From assembly GCA_018969485.1 (NCBI GenBank), contig JAGWYG010000012.1:1-60055 (forward strand): DNA of 60,055 bases, read 5' to 3'. The stretch's first letter is position 1, and every line of letters begins with the position of its first letter. Below the pieces are notes generated by a model. It was not told the DNA's origin, did no database searches, and was given only the letters and a program-made list of their open reading frames with translations. This stretch comes from Chloroflexota bacterium. GTDB taxonomy: Bacteria > Chloroflexota > Chloroflexia > Chloroflexales > Roseiflexaceae. The translations under genes were made by a program, and so were the position numbers. Below, in pieces: positions 15,185 through 25,187 of the stretch.

Positions 15185-16110
15185 CAGACCGACGCATCTG
15201 CGTGAGCGGCGCCACCGGCCTGATCGGGCGTGCGCTCTGCGCCGCGCTGATCGCACGCGGCGACCAGGTGACCGTCCTGACGCGCGATCCCGCGGCGGCG
15301 GCGCGACGCGTGCCGGGCGCCCATGCATATCTGGCATGGCAGCCGGCCGACGACGGCCCATGGGCCGCTGCCGTCGCCGCGAGCGATGCCGTCGTCCATC
15401 TCGCCGGCGCGTCAATCGCCGGGCAGCGCTGGAGCCCCGCCTACCAGCGCGAGATCCGCGACAGCCGGGTCGTGGGCACACGGGGCATCGCCGCCGCACT
15501 GGCGCGCGCCGGCCGCGCCGGCGTTCTCGTCAGCGCCTCGGGGGTCGATTATTATGGCGACTGTGGCGATCAGGCCGTCGACGAGCGCAGCCCGGCGGGG
15601 CGCGGCTTCCTGGCGGACGTGTGCGTCGCATGGGAAGCCGAAGCGCTGCGGGCGCGCGCCGCCGGCGTCCGCGTCTGCGTCATCCGCACCGGCATCGTCC
15701 TCGATCGCGACGATGGCGCGCTGGCGCGCCTGCTGCTGCCGTACCGGCTGGGCCTCGGCGGGCCGGTGCTGCCGGGCACGCAGTGGTGGTCGTGGATCCA
15801 TCGCGATGATGTCGTCGGGATGATCCTGCTCGCGCTGGATGACGCCCGGGCCGACGGGCCGCTCAACGGCACCGCGCCGCACCCGGTGCGCAACCGCGAG
15901 TTCAGCGACACGCTCGCCCGGGTCATGCGGCGGCCGGCATTCCTGCCGCTGCCCGAATTCGCCGCACGGCTGGTGCTGGGGGCGATGGCGCGCCCGCTGC
16001 TCATCGAGAAACAGCGCGCGCTGCCGCGCGCGGCCGAGGCGCTCGGCTACGCCTTCCGCTATCCGACGCTCGAACCGGCGCTGCGCGCCGCCCTTGCCGC
16101 AGCCCCGTGA
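15181..16110 (+). CDS. TIGR01777-type NAD-dependent epimerase (YfcH/SulA family)
   Basis: A short-chain dehydrogenase-like protein of 309 residues. It starts with the Rossmann loop CVSGATGLIGRALC, followed by HLAGASIAGQRW, SASGVDYYGDCG and the DUF1731 C-terminal region ending in a GYAFRYPTLEPAL motif. All of these are typical of the YfcH/TIGR01777 group. The substrate is unknown. In Chloroflexia the gene commonly travels with lipid or carotenoid genes. It is coupled to the DUF2085 gene by ATGA and ends the crtB operon. Confidence 0.9.
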   Translation: MTDRRICVSGATGLIGRALCAALIARGDQVTVLTRDPAAAARRVPGAHAYLAWQPADDGPWAAAVAASDAVVHLAGASIAGQRWSPAYQREIRDSRVVGTRGIAAALARAGRAGVLVSASGVDYYGDCGDQAVDERSPAGRGFLADVCVAWEAEALRARAAGVRVCVIRTGIVLDRDDGALARLLLPYRLGLGGPVLPGTQWWSWIHRDDVVGMILLALDDARADGPLNGTAPHPVRNREFSDTLARVMRRPAFLPLPEFAARLVLGAMARPLLIEKQRALPRAAEALGYAFRYPTLEPALRAALAAAP

Positions 16111-16167
16111 CGACCGTCGTACCGTCGCGCCCGCGATCTGGCCATACCCGTCGTACAGAGAGGCTGC

Positions 16168-17427
16168 ATGCGTCGCACCATCATCGGCACCATCCTCGCC
16201 GCGCTGCTCGTCGGCGGCTGCGGCAACCCCGCCGGCACTGCCGAGACGGTCATCCGGCGCATGCTCAGCGCCGTGACCACGCCGACGCCGGACGCGACGC
16301 CCACGCGCGCGCCGACGGCGGCCACGGCCACGCCGCGGGCCAGCGCCACACCGGCGCCGCCGCTGCCCACGATTGCGCCATTGCCCACCCTGGCGATCGG
16401 CGAGGATAACCCGCTCGTCGCACAAGAGCGCATCCTCGTCGAGCTCTACCGGCGCGTCGCGCCGGCGGTGGTGCGGATCGAAGCGCTCGCCGAACACCCA
16501 CCCGTCGATGGCGCGCCGGTGCCCGGGATCATCCCGCTGCCGCTCGGCTCGGGGTTCCTCACCGACGACCAGGGGCACATCGTCACCAACAACCACGTCG
16601 TCGAAGCCGGCGACGCGCTGTACGTCCGCTTCGCCGACGGCTCGATGTTCGCCGCCAGCCAGGTGGGCCGTGATCCCGGCAGCGACCTGGCCGTGCTCAA
16701 GATCGAGCGCATCCCCGCCGGCGTCGTGCCGCTGGTCCTCGCCGATTCGCGCGAGGTCGCGGTCGGGCAGATGGCCATCGCGATCGGCAACCCGTTCGGC
16801 CTGCAGAACACGCTCACCGTCGGCGTCGTCAGCGGGCTGCAGCGCTCGCTCGCCGGCCCGAGCAGCGATACCGGGCGCTTCCGCATCGCCAACGTGATCC
16901 AGACCGACGCGGCGGTGAACCCGGGCAACTCGGGCGGCCCGCTGCTCAACATCCGCGGCGAGGTGATCGGCGTGAATACCGCCATCAGCAGCGACACCGG
17001 CGTGTTCGATGGCGTGGCCTACGCCGTGCCATCGAACGCCGTCCGGCGCATCGTGCCGGCGCTGATCGCGCAGGGGCGCTACGCGTATCCCTGGATCGGC
17101 ATCTCGATGCAGGACGTGAGCCCGCCGCTCGCCGCTGCGCTCGACCTCGGCACCGACCGCGGCGTGCTGGTGACCAGCGTGGTGGCCGATGGCCCGGCCG
17201 AGCGGGCGGGGGTGCGCGCCGGCACCCGCGATGTCGACATCGGCGGCCAGACGTGGCGCGCCGGCGGCGACGTCATCATCGCGGTGGATGGCCAGCCGGT
17301 CACCTCAGCCGATGCGCTGATCGGCTTCACTCAGCTTGAGGCAGCGGTTGGCGACGAGGTCACGTTCACCATCGTGCGCGACGGGCGCGAGGTGTCGCTC
17401 ACGGTGGTGCTGGGCGAACGCCCGTGA
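16168..17427 (+). CDS. HtrA/DegP-like trypsin-type serine protease, lipoprotein with PDZ domain
   Basis: An envelope quality-control protease. The precursor (419 residues) has a lipoprotein signal ending LLVGGCG (lipid-anchored Cys19). A proline/threonine-rich linker follows (about 40-75, with PTPDATPTRAP). The trypsin-fold domain has the catalytic triad H143 (VTNNHVV), D173 (GSDLAVLK) and S255 (NPGNSGGP). One C-terminal PDZ domain follows, around DRGVLVTSVVADGPAERAGV. It faces the exterior or periplasm-like space, tethered by lipid. AGAGAGG precedes the ATG. It converges on aat. Confidence 0.93.
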   Translation: MRRTIIGTILAALLVGGCGNPAGTAETVIRRMLSAVTTPTPDATPTRAPTAATATPRASATPAPPLPTIAPLPTLAIGEDNPLVAQERILVELYRRVAPAVVRIEALAEHPPVDGAPVPGIIPLPLGSGFLTDDQGHIVTNNHVVEAGDALYVRFADGSMFAASQVGRDPGSDLAVLKIERIPAGVVPLVLADSREVAVGQMAIAIGNPFGLQNTLTVGVVSGLQRSLAGPSSDTGRFRIANVIQTDAAVNPGNSGGPLLNIRGEVIGVNTAISSDTGVFDGVAYAVPSNAVRRIVPALIAQGRYAYPWIGISMQDVSPPLAAALDLGTDRGVLVTSVVADGPAERAGVRAGTRDVDIGGQTWRAGGDVIIAVDGQPVTSADALIGFTQLEAAVGDEVTFTIVRDGREVSLTVVLGERP

Positions 17428-17440
17428 GGCGCCGGCGCCC

Positions 17441-18037
17441 TCAAAACCGTACCGGCAGCCGCGTCGCCGCGTGCAGCCGCCGCAGGTACTCGAACCGCGG
17501 GATCTCGATCGCGCCGAACTGCCGCATGTGATCACCCACGAGAAACTGGGTGTCGAGCAGCACGAACCCGGCGGCGCGCAGCCGCGCCACCAGCGCCACC
17601 AGCGCCACCTTGCTGGCATCGCGCTCGCGGCTGAACATGCTCTCGCCGGCGAAGAAACCGCCGATCGCCACGCCATACAGGCCGCCGACCAGCCCGCCAT
17701 CGCGCCACGTCTCGACGCTGTGGGCGAAGCCCGCCTGATGCAGCGCGGTATAGCTGACGACCATCGAGGGCGCGATCCAGGTCGACGGCCGATCCGGCGT
17801 GCTGGCGGCACACGCCTGCATCACGGTCGTGAAGCAGGTATTGATGCGGATCTCGAAGCCGGCGTTGCGGCACGTGCGCGCCAGGCGGCGCGACAGATGG
17901 AAGCCGTCGAGCGGAATGATCGCGCGCGGATCGACGGTATACCAGCCGATGTGGCCGGCATCGTCGCGCATCGGGAAGACGCCCCGCCGATAGCCGGCGA
18001 GCAGGTCGTCGACCGAGAGTGGTTCATCAGCAGCCAT
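17441..18037 (-). CDS. aat: leucyl/phenylalanyl-tRNA--protein transferase
   Basis: Adds Leu or Phe to proteins with N-terminal Arg or Lys, marking them for ClpS-ClpAP degradation under the bacterial N-end rule. The 198 residues show LLAGYRRGVFPMRDD near the N-terminus, WYTVDPRAIIPLDGFHLSRRLAR, SVETWRDGGLVGGLYGVAIGGFFAGESMF split across the GNAT-like core, and LLDTQFLVGDHMRQFGA. It is slightly shorter than the 234-residue E. coli enzyme. ATG 18037 has GAGG upstream. The gene is nine bases behind a small membrane-protein gene and shares its promoter region. Confidence 0.95.
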   Translation of the reverse strand: MAADEPLSVDDLLAGYRRGVFPMRDDAGHIGWYTVDPRAIIPLDGFHLSRRLARTCRNAGFEIRINTCFTTVMQACAASTPDRPSTWIAPSMVVSYTALHQAGFAHSVETWRDGGLVGGLYGVAIGGFFAGESMFSRERDASKVALVALVARLRAAGFVLLDTQFLVGDHMRQFGAIEIPRFEYLRRLHAATRLPVRF

Positions 18038-18045
18038 CGTACGCC

Positions 18046-18216
18046 TCAGCGGCGCCGGCGGCGCACCAGCGCGGCAAACGCCAGGCTCACCAGCGGCAGC
18101 AATGGCCACGGCACCGTGATCCGATACATCGCGCCGAGGACATAGCTCGCGCCGAGCATGACCGTCAGCATCATCGCGAACGCCAGGATCGTCAGTTCCC
18201 AGGAAGACTGTTGCAT
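18046..18216 (-). CDS. small two-helix membrane protein, unknown
   Basis: A 56-residue protein with two predicted membrane helices (about 8-30 and 35-50) ending in a run of five arginines, which would face the cytosol. No family is recognised. ATG 18216 has GGGG upstream; a TTG at 18234 would add six residues but overlaps the divergent arg promoter. It is followed by aat after eight bases. Its 5' end lies about 10-15 bases from the -35 of the arginine operon. Confidence 0.6.
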   Translation of the reverse strand: MQQSSWELTILAFAMMLTVMLGASYVLGAMYRITVPWPLLPLVSLAFAALVRRRRR

Positions 18217-18227
18217 ATCGCCCCATC

Positions 18228-18256
18228 TTGACAAGAGCCGAACCCTCTCGTATTAT
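18228..18256 (+). promoter_or_regulatory. consensus promoter of the arginine operon
   Basis: TTGACA (18228-18233), exactly 17 bases, then TATTAT (18251-18256). The start is expected near 18263, only about four bases before the ATG of the leader peptide at 18267. No ArgR-type palindrome is obvious around it. Confidence 0.88.
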
Positions 18257-18266
18257 ACCCGGCGTT

Positions 18267-18356
18267 ATGCATACGAACAGCGAGCGCTTCGACAATCTGT
18301 ACACGCTGCGGCGTCCCTGCCGTCGTCCGGGCCGTGAGGGCTCGGGGGGCGGCTAG
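18267..18356 (+). CDS. argL: arginine-rich leader peptide of the arg operon
   Basis: A 29-codon ORF too small for ordinary gene calling. It starts about four bases after the predicted transcript start, so it must be translated as a leaderless message. Six of its 29 residues are arginine, five of them within residues 15-23 (RRPCRRPGR). The ORF ends with a G-rich stretch coding for GSGGG and a TAG at 18354. That G-run (GGGGGC at 18345-18350) can pair with GCCCCC at 18412-18417 in the downstream terminator. A ribosome stalled on the arginine codons would leave it free to do so, while a ribosome at the stop would cover it. The name argL is descriptive. Confidence 0.78.
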   Translation: MHTNSERFDNLYTLRRPCRRPGREGSGGG

Positions 18357-18410
18357 CGTGCGTCCAGCCTCAGGCTGCCAGCGCGCCAGCAGTTGCGGTG
18401 ATCGCATCGA

Positions 18411-18450
18411 AGCCCCCGGTCGCACCAGCGGTGCCCGGGGGTCTGTTTTT
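18411..18450 (+). terminator. intrinsic terminator of the arg attenuator
   Basis: The outer stem is CCCCCGG (18413-18419) with CCGGGGG (18435-18441). The inner stem is GCACC-AGC-GGTGC (18422-18434). A T-run follows at 18446-18450. It lies 15 bases before the argC ATG and 55 bases after the leader stop. GCCCCC in its left arm is complementary to GGGGGC at the end of the leader ORF, the expected antiterminator. A small hairpin, AGCCT-C-AGGCT, lies between them at about 18366-18376. Confidence 0.88.
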
Positions 18451-18464
18451 GCAGGAGGGTCGGG

Positions 18465-19478
18465 ATGATCAGGGTCGGAATCTTCGGCGTGAACGGATAT
18501 GCCGGCTACGAATGCCTGCGCTGGCTGCGCCGCCACCGCCAGGCCGAGGTCGTCTTCACCACATCGGAGTCGCAGGCCGGGCGCCAACTCGGCGACATCT
18601 TCGCCGGGCCGCTCGACGCACCACTGATCGCCAGCGACGACGCGCCGCTCGACGCGGTGGATGTCGTCTTCGTGGCGCTGCCGCATGGCGCGGCCGGGCT
18701 GATGGCGCGGCGCGCGCGGGCCGCCGGCGTGCGCGTGATCGACTTCTCCGCTGACCTGCGCCTGACGACGGTCGACGAGTACCGGCGCTGGTATGGTCAC
18801 GAGCATCCCGCCCCGGAGCTCCTGCCGGCGCCGTACGGCATCCCCGAGCTGTGGCGTGCGCAGCTGCGCGACGCGCCGCTGATCGCCAACCCGGGCTGCT
18901 ACCCCACCAGCGTGCTGCTCGGCCTGGCGCCGCTGCTACAACAAGGCCTGCTGGCCCAGCCGACCATCATCATCGACGCCAAGTCGGGCGTATCGGGCGC
19001 CGGGCGCGCGCCCAAGCAGAACACCCACTTCGTCGAGGTCAACGAGAGCCTGGCGCCCTACAATGTCGGGCGGGTGCATCGCCACGTCGGCGAGATGCAG
19101 CAGGAGGCGGCGCGCCTGGCCGGTGGCGCCGTCGCGCCCGAGATCATCTTCTCGCCGCACCTGATGCCGATCTCGCGCGGCATCCTCAGCACGATGTACG
19201 TGGCCATCCCCGGCGAACTGCGCGTCGAGGCGCTCCACGAGCTGTATCACGGGCACTACCGGAACGAGCCATTCATCCGCGTGCTGCCAGTCGGCCAGCT
19301 CGCCACCATCGCCCACACCAGCCACACCAACGACTGCGTCATCTCGGTCGCGCTGGCACGGCCCGGCATGGCGATCATCATCGCCAGCATCGATAACTTG
19401 GTGCGTGGCGCCGCCGGCCAGGCCATCCAGAACATGAACGTGATGTTCGGCATCGACGAGCACGAAGGGCTACGCTGA
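18465..19478 (+). CDS. argC: N-acetyl-gamma-glutamyl-phosphate reductase
   Basis: Third step of arginine synthesis: reduces N-acetylglutamyl phosphate to the semialdehyde with NADPH. The 337 residues include the Rossmann loop GVNGYAGYE, catalytic C145 in NPGCYPT, the KSGVSGAGRAP motif and the SPHLMPISRGIL region. GGAGGG precedes the ATG. It is the first structural gene behind the attenuator, and argB starts at the base after its stop. Confidence 0.97.
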   Translation: MIRVGIFGVNGYAGYECLRWLRRHRQAEVVFTTSESQAGRQLGDIFAGPLDAPLIASDDAPLDAVDVVFVALPHGAAGLMARRARAAGVRVIDFSADLRLTTVDEYRRWYGHEHPAPELLPAPYGIPELWRAQLRDAPLIANPGCYPTSVLLGLAPLLQQGLLAQPTIIIDAKSGVSGAGRAPKQNTHFVEVNESLAPYNVGRVHRHVGEMQQEAARLAGGAVAPEIIFSPHLMPISRGILSTMYVAIPGELRVEALHELYHGHYRNEPFIRVLPVGQLATIAHTSHTNDCVISVALARPGMAIIIASIDNLVRGAAGQAIQNMNVMFGIDEHEGLR

Positions 19479-20237
19479 ATGGGAACCATCGTCGTGAAGA
19501 TCGGCGGCAACGAGCTCGATGATCCGCAGTTCGTCGCCGCGCTGACCGGCAGCATCGCCGGACTGCGCCCGCTGCCGGTGATCGTGCATGGGGGTGGCAA
19601 AGAGATCGGCGTGGTGCAGCAGGCGCTCGGCGGCCAGCCACGCTTCGTCGCCGGCCTGCGCGTCACCGATGAAGCCGCGCTGCGCGCCGCCGAGATGGTG
19701 CTGTGCGGCAGCGTCGCGACGCGCCTCGTCGCCGCGCTCATGCTGGCCGGCGCCGAAGCCCAGGGGCTGTCGGGCGTCGACCGCGGCCTCATCCGGGTGA
19801 CGCGCGTCGCCCACCCCGCCGGTGATCTGGGCCGGGTCGGCCGGCCGGTGGCGATCCGCACCGACATCATCCACCGCCTGCTGCAGGATGGCGTCATCCC
19901 GGTGATCGCGCCGATCTCGCTCGGCGCCGACGGCCCATACAACGTCAACGCCGACGAAGCCGCCGGCGCCATCGCCGCCGCACTCGACGCCGACGAGGTC
20001 GTGTTCGTCACCAACGTGAGCGGCGTGAAGGACGCCACCGGCGCGACCGTGCCGCGGCTGAGCCGTCGCGCCAGCGAGGCGCTGATCGCCGACGGCACGA
20101 TCAGTGGTGGTATGATTCCCAAGGTGCGCGCGGCGCTGAGCGCCCTCGAGGGTGGCGTCGCGACGGTGCGCATCACCACCCTGGAGCAACTGGCACAGCC
20201 GGCGCTGGGCACGCGCATCAGCGAGGCCGACCTGTGA
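19479..20237 (+). CDS. argB: acetylglutamate kinase
   Basis: Phosphorylates N-acetylglutamate with ATP. The 252-residue amino-acid-kinase fold begins IVVKIGGNELDD and has VHGGGKEI (about 35-42), the NADEAAGAIAAALDADEVVFVTN region in two halves, and ISGGMIPKVRAAL near the C-terminus. The length is that of the short ArgB class. The N-terminal helix characteristic of arginine-inhibited hexameric kinases is lacking, so feedback may act elsewhere (inference). Its TGA overlaps the GTG of the next gene. Confidence 0.96.
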   Translation: MGTIVVKIGGNELDDPQFVAALTGSIAGLRPLPVIVHGGGKEIGVVQQALGGQPRFVAGLRVTDEAALRAAEMVLCGSVATRLVAALMLAGAEAQGLSGVDRGLIRVTRVAHPAGDLGRVGRPVAIRTDIIHRLLQDGVIPVIAPISLGADGPYNVNADEAAGAIAAALDADEVVFVTNVSGVKDATGATVPRLSRRASEALIADGTISGGMIPKVRAALSALEGGVATVRITTLEQLAQPALGTRISEADL

Positions 20238-20794
20238 GCACGTCCGTCCCGGCCGCCGATGCGGCGCCGACCCCGCCGCCGGGCGCCATCCAGGTGCGCC
20301 CGGCGCGCGATGACGACATCGCGGCGATCGTGGCGATCGTGGACGAGAATGTCCGGCTGGGGCATCTGCTGCCGCGCAGCGCCGCCGACATCCGCCGCAG
20401 CCTGGCGAGCTGGCTGGTCGCCGACCGTGGCGGCAGCATCGTCGGCATCGGCTCGCTGCTGGTGATGACGCCGGTGCTCGTCGAGGTGCGCTCGCTCGCG
20501 GTGGCCCCCGATGCGGCCGGGCAGGGCGTCGGCGCCGCGCTGGTGCGCGGCCTGATCGCCGAGGCACGGCGGCGCGGCTTTCCGACGATCTTTGCGCTGA
20601 CCCGTGCCGTCGGATTCTTCACCCGGCTCGGGTTCAGCGTCACCGAGCACGAGCGCTTCCCCGAGAAGGTCTGGCGCGATTGTGTGCTCTGCCCCCTGCG
20701 TGAACGCTGCGACGAGACAGCCGTCGTCATGGCTTTGCATGATCAAGCGGGAGATCCGGATGATACAGCGACCACGGGCGACGCTCGCCCTTGA
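20234..20794 (+). CDS. GNAT-type N-acetylglutamate synthase (short ArgA)
   Basis: Makes N-acetylglutamate from glutamate and acetyl-CoA. The 186 residues form a single GNAT domain with the acetyl-CoA loop [14 protein letters not shown] (about 95-108). The C-terminal pattern [18 protein letters not shown], with its conserved cysteines, is the hallmark of the short synthases found in actinobacteria and Chloroflexi. It has no kinase-like regulatory domain, unlike E. coli ArgA. The start is GTG, overlapping argB by four bases. Its last 35 bases overlap carA. With ArgJ in the same operon it would mainly have a priming role. Confidence 0.85.
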   Translation: MSTSVPAADAAPTPPPGAIQVRPARDDDIAAIVAIVDENVRLGHLLPRSAADIRRSLASWLVADRGGSIVGIGSLLVMTPVLVEVRSLAVAPDAAGQGVGAALVRGLIAEARRRGFPTIFALTRAVGFFTRLGFSVTEHERFPEKVWRDCVLCPLRERCDETAVVMALHDQAGDPDDTATTGDARP

Positions 20795-21899
20795 AGATGG
20801 CACGATCTGGCATGGCACGGCGTTCGGCGCGCGCGGCGAACGCAGCGGCGAGGTGGTGTTCAACACCGCGATGACCGGCTACCAGGAGGTGCTGACCGAT
20901 CCGTCGTACTTCGGCCAGATCGTGGTGATGACGGCGCCGCACATCGGCAACACCGGCATCAACCCCGAGGACGCCGAAAGCCGTGCGCTATGGCTCTCGG
21001 GGTTCGTCGTGCGCGCCGCCAGCCGCCGGGTGAGTAGCTGGCGCGCAACCCGTACGCTCGACGACTATCTCGCCGAGCATGGCGTGGTGGGCATCACCGG
21101 GCTCGACACCCGCGCTCTGGTGCTGCACATCCGCGAAGCCGGCGCACTGCGCGGCGTGATCTCGTCGCACGGCGCCGATGCCGCCACGCTGGTCGCGGCG
21201 GCGCGCGCGGCCCCGTCGATGGAAGGGCTCGATCTGGTGCCGCAGGTCACCTGCGCCGAGCCGTATCACTGGCACGCCGGCGTCGATCCCCAATGGCTCG
21301 TCGAGCCGATCACGGGCCACAGCGACTACCATGTCGTCGCGTACGACTTCGGCATGAAGCACCACATCCTGCGCATGCTCGCCCAGCGTGGCTGCCGGGT
21401 GACCGTTGTGCCGGCCACCACACCCGCCAGCGCGGTGCTGGCGCTCGCACCCGACGGCGTGTTCCTGTCGAATGGCCCGGGCGATCCCGCCACGGTGCGC
21501 TACGGCATCGCCGCCACCCGCGAGCTCATCGGGCGCGTGCCGCTGTTCGGCATCTGCCTCGGCCACCAGATCCTGGGCCTGGCGCTCGGCGCCGGCACCT
21601 ACAAGCTGCGATTTGGCCACCACGGCGGCAATCAGCCGGTGCGTCACTCGACGACCCGGCGCGTCGAAATCTCGAGCCACAATCACGGATTTGCCGTCGA
21701 TGCGACGACCCTGCCCGCCGATGTCGCCGTGAGCCACCTCAACCTGAACGACGCGTGCGTCGAAGGGCTCGATGCGCCCGGGCTGCGCGCCTTCAGCGTG
21801 CAATATCATCCGGAATCGGCGCCGGGCCCCCACGACTCGGGCTATCTGTTCGATCGTTTCATCGCGCTGATGCGGCGCGACGCGCCTGCCGATGCGTGA
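20760..21899 (+). CDS. carA: carbamoyl-phosphate synthase small subunit
   Basis: The glutamine amidotransferase subunit, passing ammonia to CarB. The 379 residues have an N-terminal CPSase small-chain domain ([32 protein letters not shown]). A class I amidotransferase domain follows with nucleophile C266 in FGICLGHQ and partners H350 and E352 in QYHPES. ATG 20760 (GGGAG upstream) gives the family length and overlaps the preceding gene by 35 bases. An in-frame ATG about 20 bases earlier is a less likely alternative. Confidence 0.96.
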   Translation: MIQRPRATLALEDGTIWHGTAFGARGERSGEVVFNTAMTGYQEVLTDPSYFGQIVVMTAPHIGNTGINPEDAESRALWLSGFVVRAASRRVSSWRATRTLDDYLAEHGVVGITGLDTRALVLHIREAGALRGVISSHGADAATLVAAARAAPSMEGLDLVPQVTCAEPYHWHAGVDPQWLVEPITGHSDYHVVAYDFGMKHHILRMLAQRGCRVTVVPATTPASAVLALAPDGVFLSNGPGDPATVRYGIAATRELIGRVPLFGICLGHQILGLALGAGTYKLRFGHHGGNQPVRHSTTRRVEISSHNHGFAVDATTLPADVAVSHLNLNDACVEGLDAPGLRAFSVQYHPESAPGPHDSGYLFDRFIALMRRDAPADA

Positions 21900-21935
21900 C
21901 GCCACCGGCAAGAAGAATAGAGCGACGAGAGAGCG

Positions 21936-24900
21936 ATGCCAAAACGCAGTGATATCCAGACGATCCTGGTGATCGGCTCCGGGCCGATCGTGATCGGCCA
22001 GGCGTGTGAGTTCGATTACTCCGGGGTGCAGGCCTGCAAGGTGCTGCGCCGCGAGGGCTATCGTGTCGTGCTGGTCAACAGCAATCCGGCGACGATCATG
22101 ACCGATCCGCAGTTCGCAGACGCGACCTATATCGAGCCGCTGACGCCGGAGGTGCTCGAGAAGATCATCGTCATCGAACGCCCCGACGCCGTCCTGCCGA
22201 CGGTCGGCGGCCAGACCGGGCTGAACCTGGCGATGCGGCTGCATCAGCTCGGCATCCTCGCACGCCACGGCGTACAGCTGATCGGCGCGTCCCCCGCGGC
22301 GATCGAGCTCGCCGAGGATCGCCAGCGCTTCAAGGAGGCGATGATCGCCGCCGGCCTGGGCATCCCGCCGGGCGAGACGGTCACCAGCGTGGCCGGAGCG
22401 GTCGATGCCGCCGAACGCATCGGCTATCCGGTGCTGATCCGCCCGTCGTTCACGCTGGGTGGCTCGGGCGGTGGCATCGCCTACGATCAGGCACAGCTGC
22501 GCGAGATCGCCGACCGCGGCCTGCGCGCCTCGCCGGTGACCCAGGTGCTGATCGAACAGTCGGTGCTCGGCTGGAAGGAATACGAGCTCGAGGTGATGCG
22601 CGACTGCGCCGATAACTTCGTGGTGGTCTGCTCGATCGAAAACCTCGACCCGATGGGCGTGCATACCGGCGACTCGATCACCGTCGCGCCGGCGATGACC
22701 CTCACCGACCGCGAACTGCAGCGCCTGCGCGATATCGCCCGCATCGTCATCCGCACCGTCGGCGTCGAGACCGGTGGCTCGAACATCCAGTTCGCCGTCG
22801 ATCCGGCCAATGGCCAGGTGGTGGTGATCGAGATGAACCCCCGCGTCAGCCGCTCGTCGGCGCTGGCGAGCAAGGCGACTGGCTTCCCGATCGCGAAGAT
22901 CGCCGCACTGCTCGCCGTGGGCTATACGCTCGATGAGATCCAGAACGATATCACCCGCGTGACGCCCGCGTCGTTTGAGCCGAGCCTTGATTATGTCGTC
23001 GTGAAAATTCCGCGCTGGGCCTTCGAGAAGTTCCCCGGCGCCGACCCGGTGCTCGGCCCGCAGATGAAGAGCGTCGGCGAGGTGATGGCGATCGGTGCGA
23101 CGTTCACCGAGGCATTCCAGAAGGCGCTGCGCAGCCTGGAGACCGGCGCGCTCGGCTTCGGTATGCGGCGCAACCGGCAGGCGCCGCTCCCCGGCACCGA
23201 CTGGCAGCCGCTGCTGGCGACGCCGACCCCCGAGCGTATCGGGCATGTCGCCGAGGCGCTGCGCGCCGGCTGGAGCATCGAGCAGGTCTGCGCCGCGACG
23301 CGCTACGATCCCTGGTTCGTCGATCAGCTGAGCCAGTTGATCGAACTGGAGGCCGGGCTGGCGCGCACGCCGCTGCACGCGATCACCGCCGAGCTGTGGC
23401 GCGAGGTCAAGGGGCATGGGTTCGGCGACGCCCAGATCGCCGCGATCGTCGCGGCCAGCGAAGCGGATGTTCGCCGACAGCGCATCGCCCACGGCGTCAT
23501 GCCGGTCTACCGGCGCATCGACACCTGCGCCGCCGAGTTCGCCGCCCACACCCCCTACCTGTACAGCAGCTACTCGAGCCACGATGAGGCGGCAGTGACC
23601 GACCGGCCCAAGGTGATGGTGCTCGGCGGTGGCCCCAACCGCATCGGCCAGGGCATCGAATTCGACTACTGCTGTGTGCACGCCTGCATGGCGCTGCGCG
23701 ATCTCGGCTACGAGACGATCATGGTCAACTGCAACCCCGAGACCGTCTCGACCGACTACGACACCTCGGACCGGCTGTACTTCGAGCCACTGACGCTCGA
23801 GGACGTGCTCAACATCTGGGAGCACGAGTCGCGCCATGCGGCGGGCCAGCCGGTGCCGGCGCTGGTGCAGTTCGGTGGCCAGACGCCGCTGAATCTGGCG
23901 CGCGGCCTGGAAGCGGCCGGCGTGCCGATCTGGGGCACCTCGACCGACGCCATCGATCTGGCCGAGGATCGCGGCCGGTTCGGCGCGCTGATGCGGCAGT
24001 TGGACGTCGCCCAGCCCGAGAGCGGCATGGCCGACGATCTCACGACGGCGCGCGCCGTGGCCCAGCGCATCGGCTACCCGGTGCTGGTGCGCCCGAGCTA
24101 TGTGCTCGGCGGGCGGGCGATGGCGATCGCCTATGATGATGCCAGCCTGGCCGAGTACCTGCGCGAAGCCAGCGCGATCAGCGCGGGCCAGCCGGTGCTG
24201 ATCGACCGCTACCTCGAAGACGCCTTCGAGATCGATGTCGACGCCGTCGGCGACGGCGACCAGATCGTCATCGGCGGCATCATGGAGCACATCGAGGAAG
24301 CCGGCGTCCACTCCGGCGATTCGGCGATGGTGATGCCACCCTACAAGGTCAGCGCCTATCATCTCGCGATCATTCGCGACGAGACCGTCCGGATCGGCAA
24401 GGCGCTGCGCGTCCGTGGGCTGATGAACATCCAGTACGCCATCCTCGATGACGAGGTGTACGTGCTCGAGGTCAATCCGCGCTCGTCGCGCACGGTGCCG
24501 TTCGTCGCCAAGGCGACCGGCGTCCCGCTGGCACGCATCGCCGCGCAGGCTGCCGCCGGGCGCACGCTCGCCGAGCTCGGCCTGACGGTCGAGCCGCCGC
24601 TGGACGGTTTCTTCGTGAAGGAGGCGGTGCTGCCCTTCGACAAGTTCCCGGGCGCTGCCGTGCATCTGAGCCCGGAGATGCGCTCGACCGGCGAGGTGAT
24701 GGGGCATGCCGCCAGCTTCGGCCACGCCTTCGCCAAGGCCCAGATGGGTGCCGGGCAGCGCATCCCCACCAGCGGTGGTGTGCTGCTGACGGTGAATGAC
24801 TTCGACAAGGGCGCCATCGTGCGCATCGCCCGCGATCTCGTCAAGCTCGGCTTCACGATCTATGCCACGCATGGCACCACCGGCTGGCTCAACGGCGTCG

Positions 24901-25187
24901 GCATTCCCGCCGAGGCGGTCAACAAAGTCTCGCAGGGCGGCTTCACCACCGTCGACCTGATCGCCCAGGGGCGCGTCGGGCTGGTGGTGAGCACCCCGCT
25001 CGGGCCGCAGGCCTACGCCGACGGTCAGGCCATCCGCTCCGCCGCCATCCGCTACGGCGTGCTGCTCGTGACGACGCTCACCGCCGCCGCGGCGATGGTG
25101 CCGGCGATCCGTGCGCTCCAGCACGCCGACTTGCGCGTTCGTTCGTTGCAGCATCATCACGCGTTGCAGCGCCACCGCGCCGAATGA
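21936..25187 (+). CDS. carB: carbamoyl-phosphate synthase large subunit
   Basis: Makes carbamoyl phosphate from bicarbonate, ammonia and two ATP. The 1083 residues show the two homologous ATP-grasp halves. The first has [26 protein letters not shown] and [20 protein letters not shown]. The second, from about residue 560, has [28 protein letters not shown] and [19 protein letters not shown]-terminal MGS-like allosteric domain (about 940-1083) follows, with [15 protein letters not shown]. The product feeds both ArgF and pyrimidine synthesis, so arginine-controlled attenuation of this operon would also affect pyrimidines. Confidence 0.97.
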   Translation: MPKRSDIQTILVIGSGPIVIGQACEFDYSGVQACKVLRREGYRVVLVNSNPATIMTDPQFADATYIEPLTPEVLEKIIVIERPDAVLPTVGGQTGLNLAMRLHQLGILARHGVQLIGASPAAIELAEDRQRFKEAMIAAGLGIPPGETVTSVAGAVDAAERIGYPVLIRPSFTLGGSGGGIAYDQAQLREIADRGLRASPVTQVLIEQSVLGWKEYELEVMRDCADNFVVVCSIENLDPMGVHTGDSITVAPAMTLTDRELQRLRDIARIVIRTVGVETGGSNIQFAVDPANGQVVVIEMNPRVSRSSALASKATGFPIAKIAALLAVGYTLDEIQNDITRVTPASFEPSLDYVVVKIPRWAFEKFPGADPVLGPQMKSVGEVMAIGATFTEAFQKALRSLETGALGFGMRRNRQAPLPGTDWQPLLATPTPERIGHVAEALRAGWSIEQVCAATRYDPWFVDQLSQLIELEAGLARTPLHAITAELWREVKGHGFGDAQIAAIVAASEADVRRQRIAHGVMPVYRRIDTCAAEFAAHTPYLYSSYSSHDEAAVTDRPKVMVLGGGPNRIGQGIEFDYCCVHACMALRDLGYETIMVNCNPETVSTDYDTSDRLYFEPLTLEDVLNIWEHESRHAAGQPVPALVQFGGQTPLNLARGLEAAGVPIWGTSTDAIDLAEDRGRFGALMRQLDVAQPESGMADDLTTARAVAQRIGYPVLVRPSYVLGGRAMAIAYDDASLAEYLREASAISAGQPVLIDRYLEDAFEIDVDAVGDGDQIVIGGIMEHIEEAGVHSGDSAMVMPPYKVSAYHLAIIRDETVRIGKALRVRGLMNIQYAILDDEVYVLEVNPRSSRTVPFVAKATGVPLARIAAQAAAGRTLAELGLTVEPPLDGFFVKEAVLPFDKFPGAAVHLSPEMRSTGEVMGHAASFGHAFAKAQMGAGQRIPTSGGVLLTVNDFDKGAIVRIARDLVKLGFTIYATHGTTGWLNGVGIPAEAVNKVSQGGFTTVDLIAQGRVGLVVSTPLGPQAYADGQAIRSAAIRYGVLLVTTLTAAAAMVPAIRALQHADLRVRSLQHHHALQRHRAE

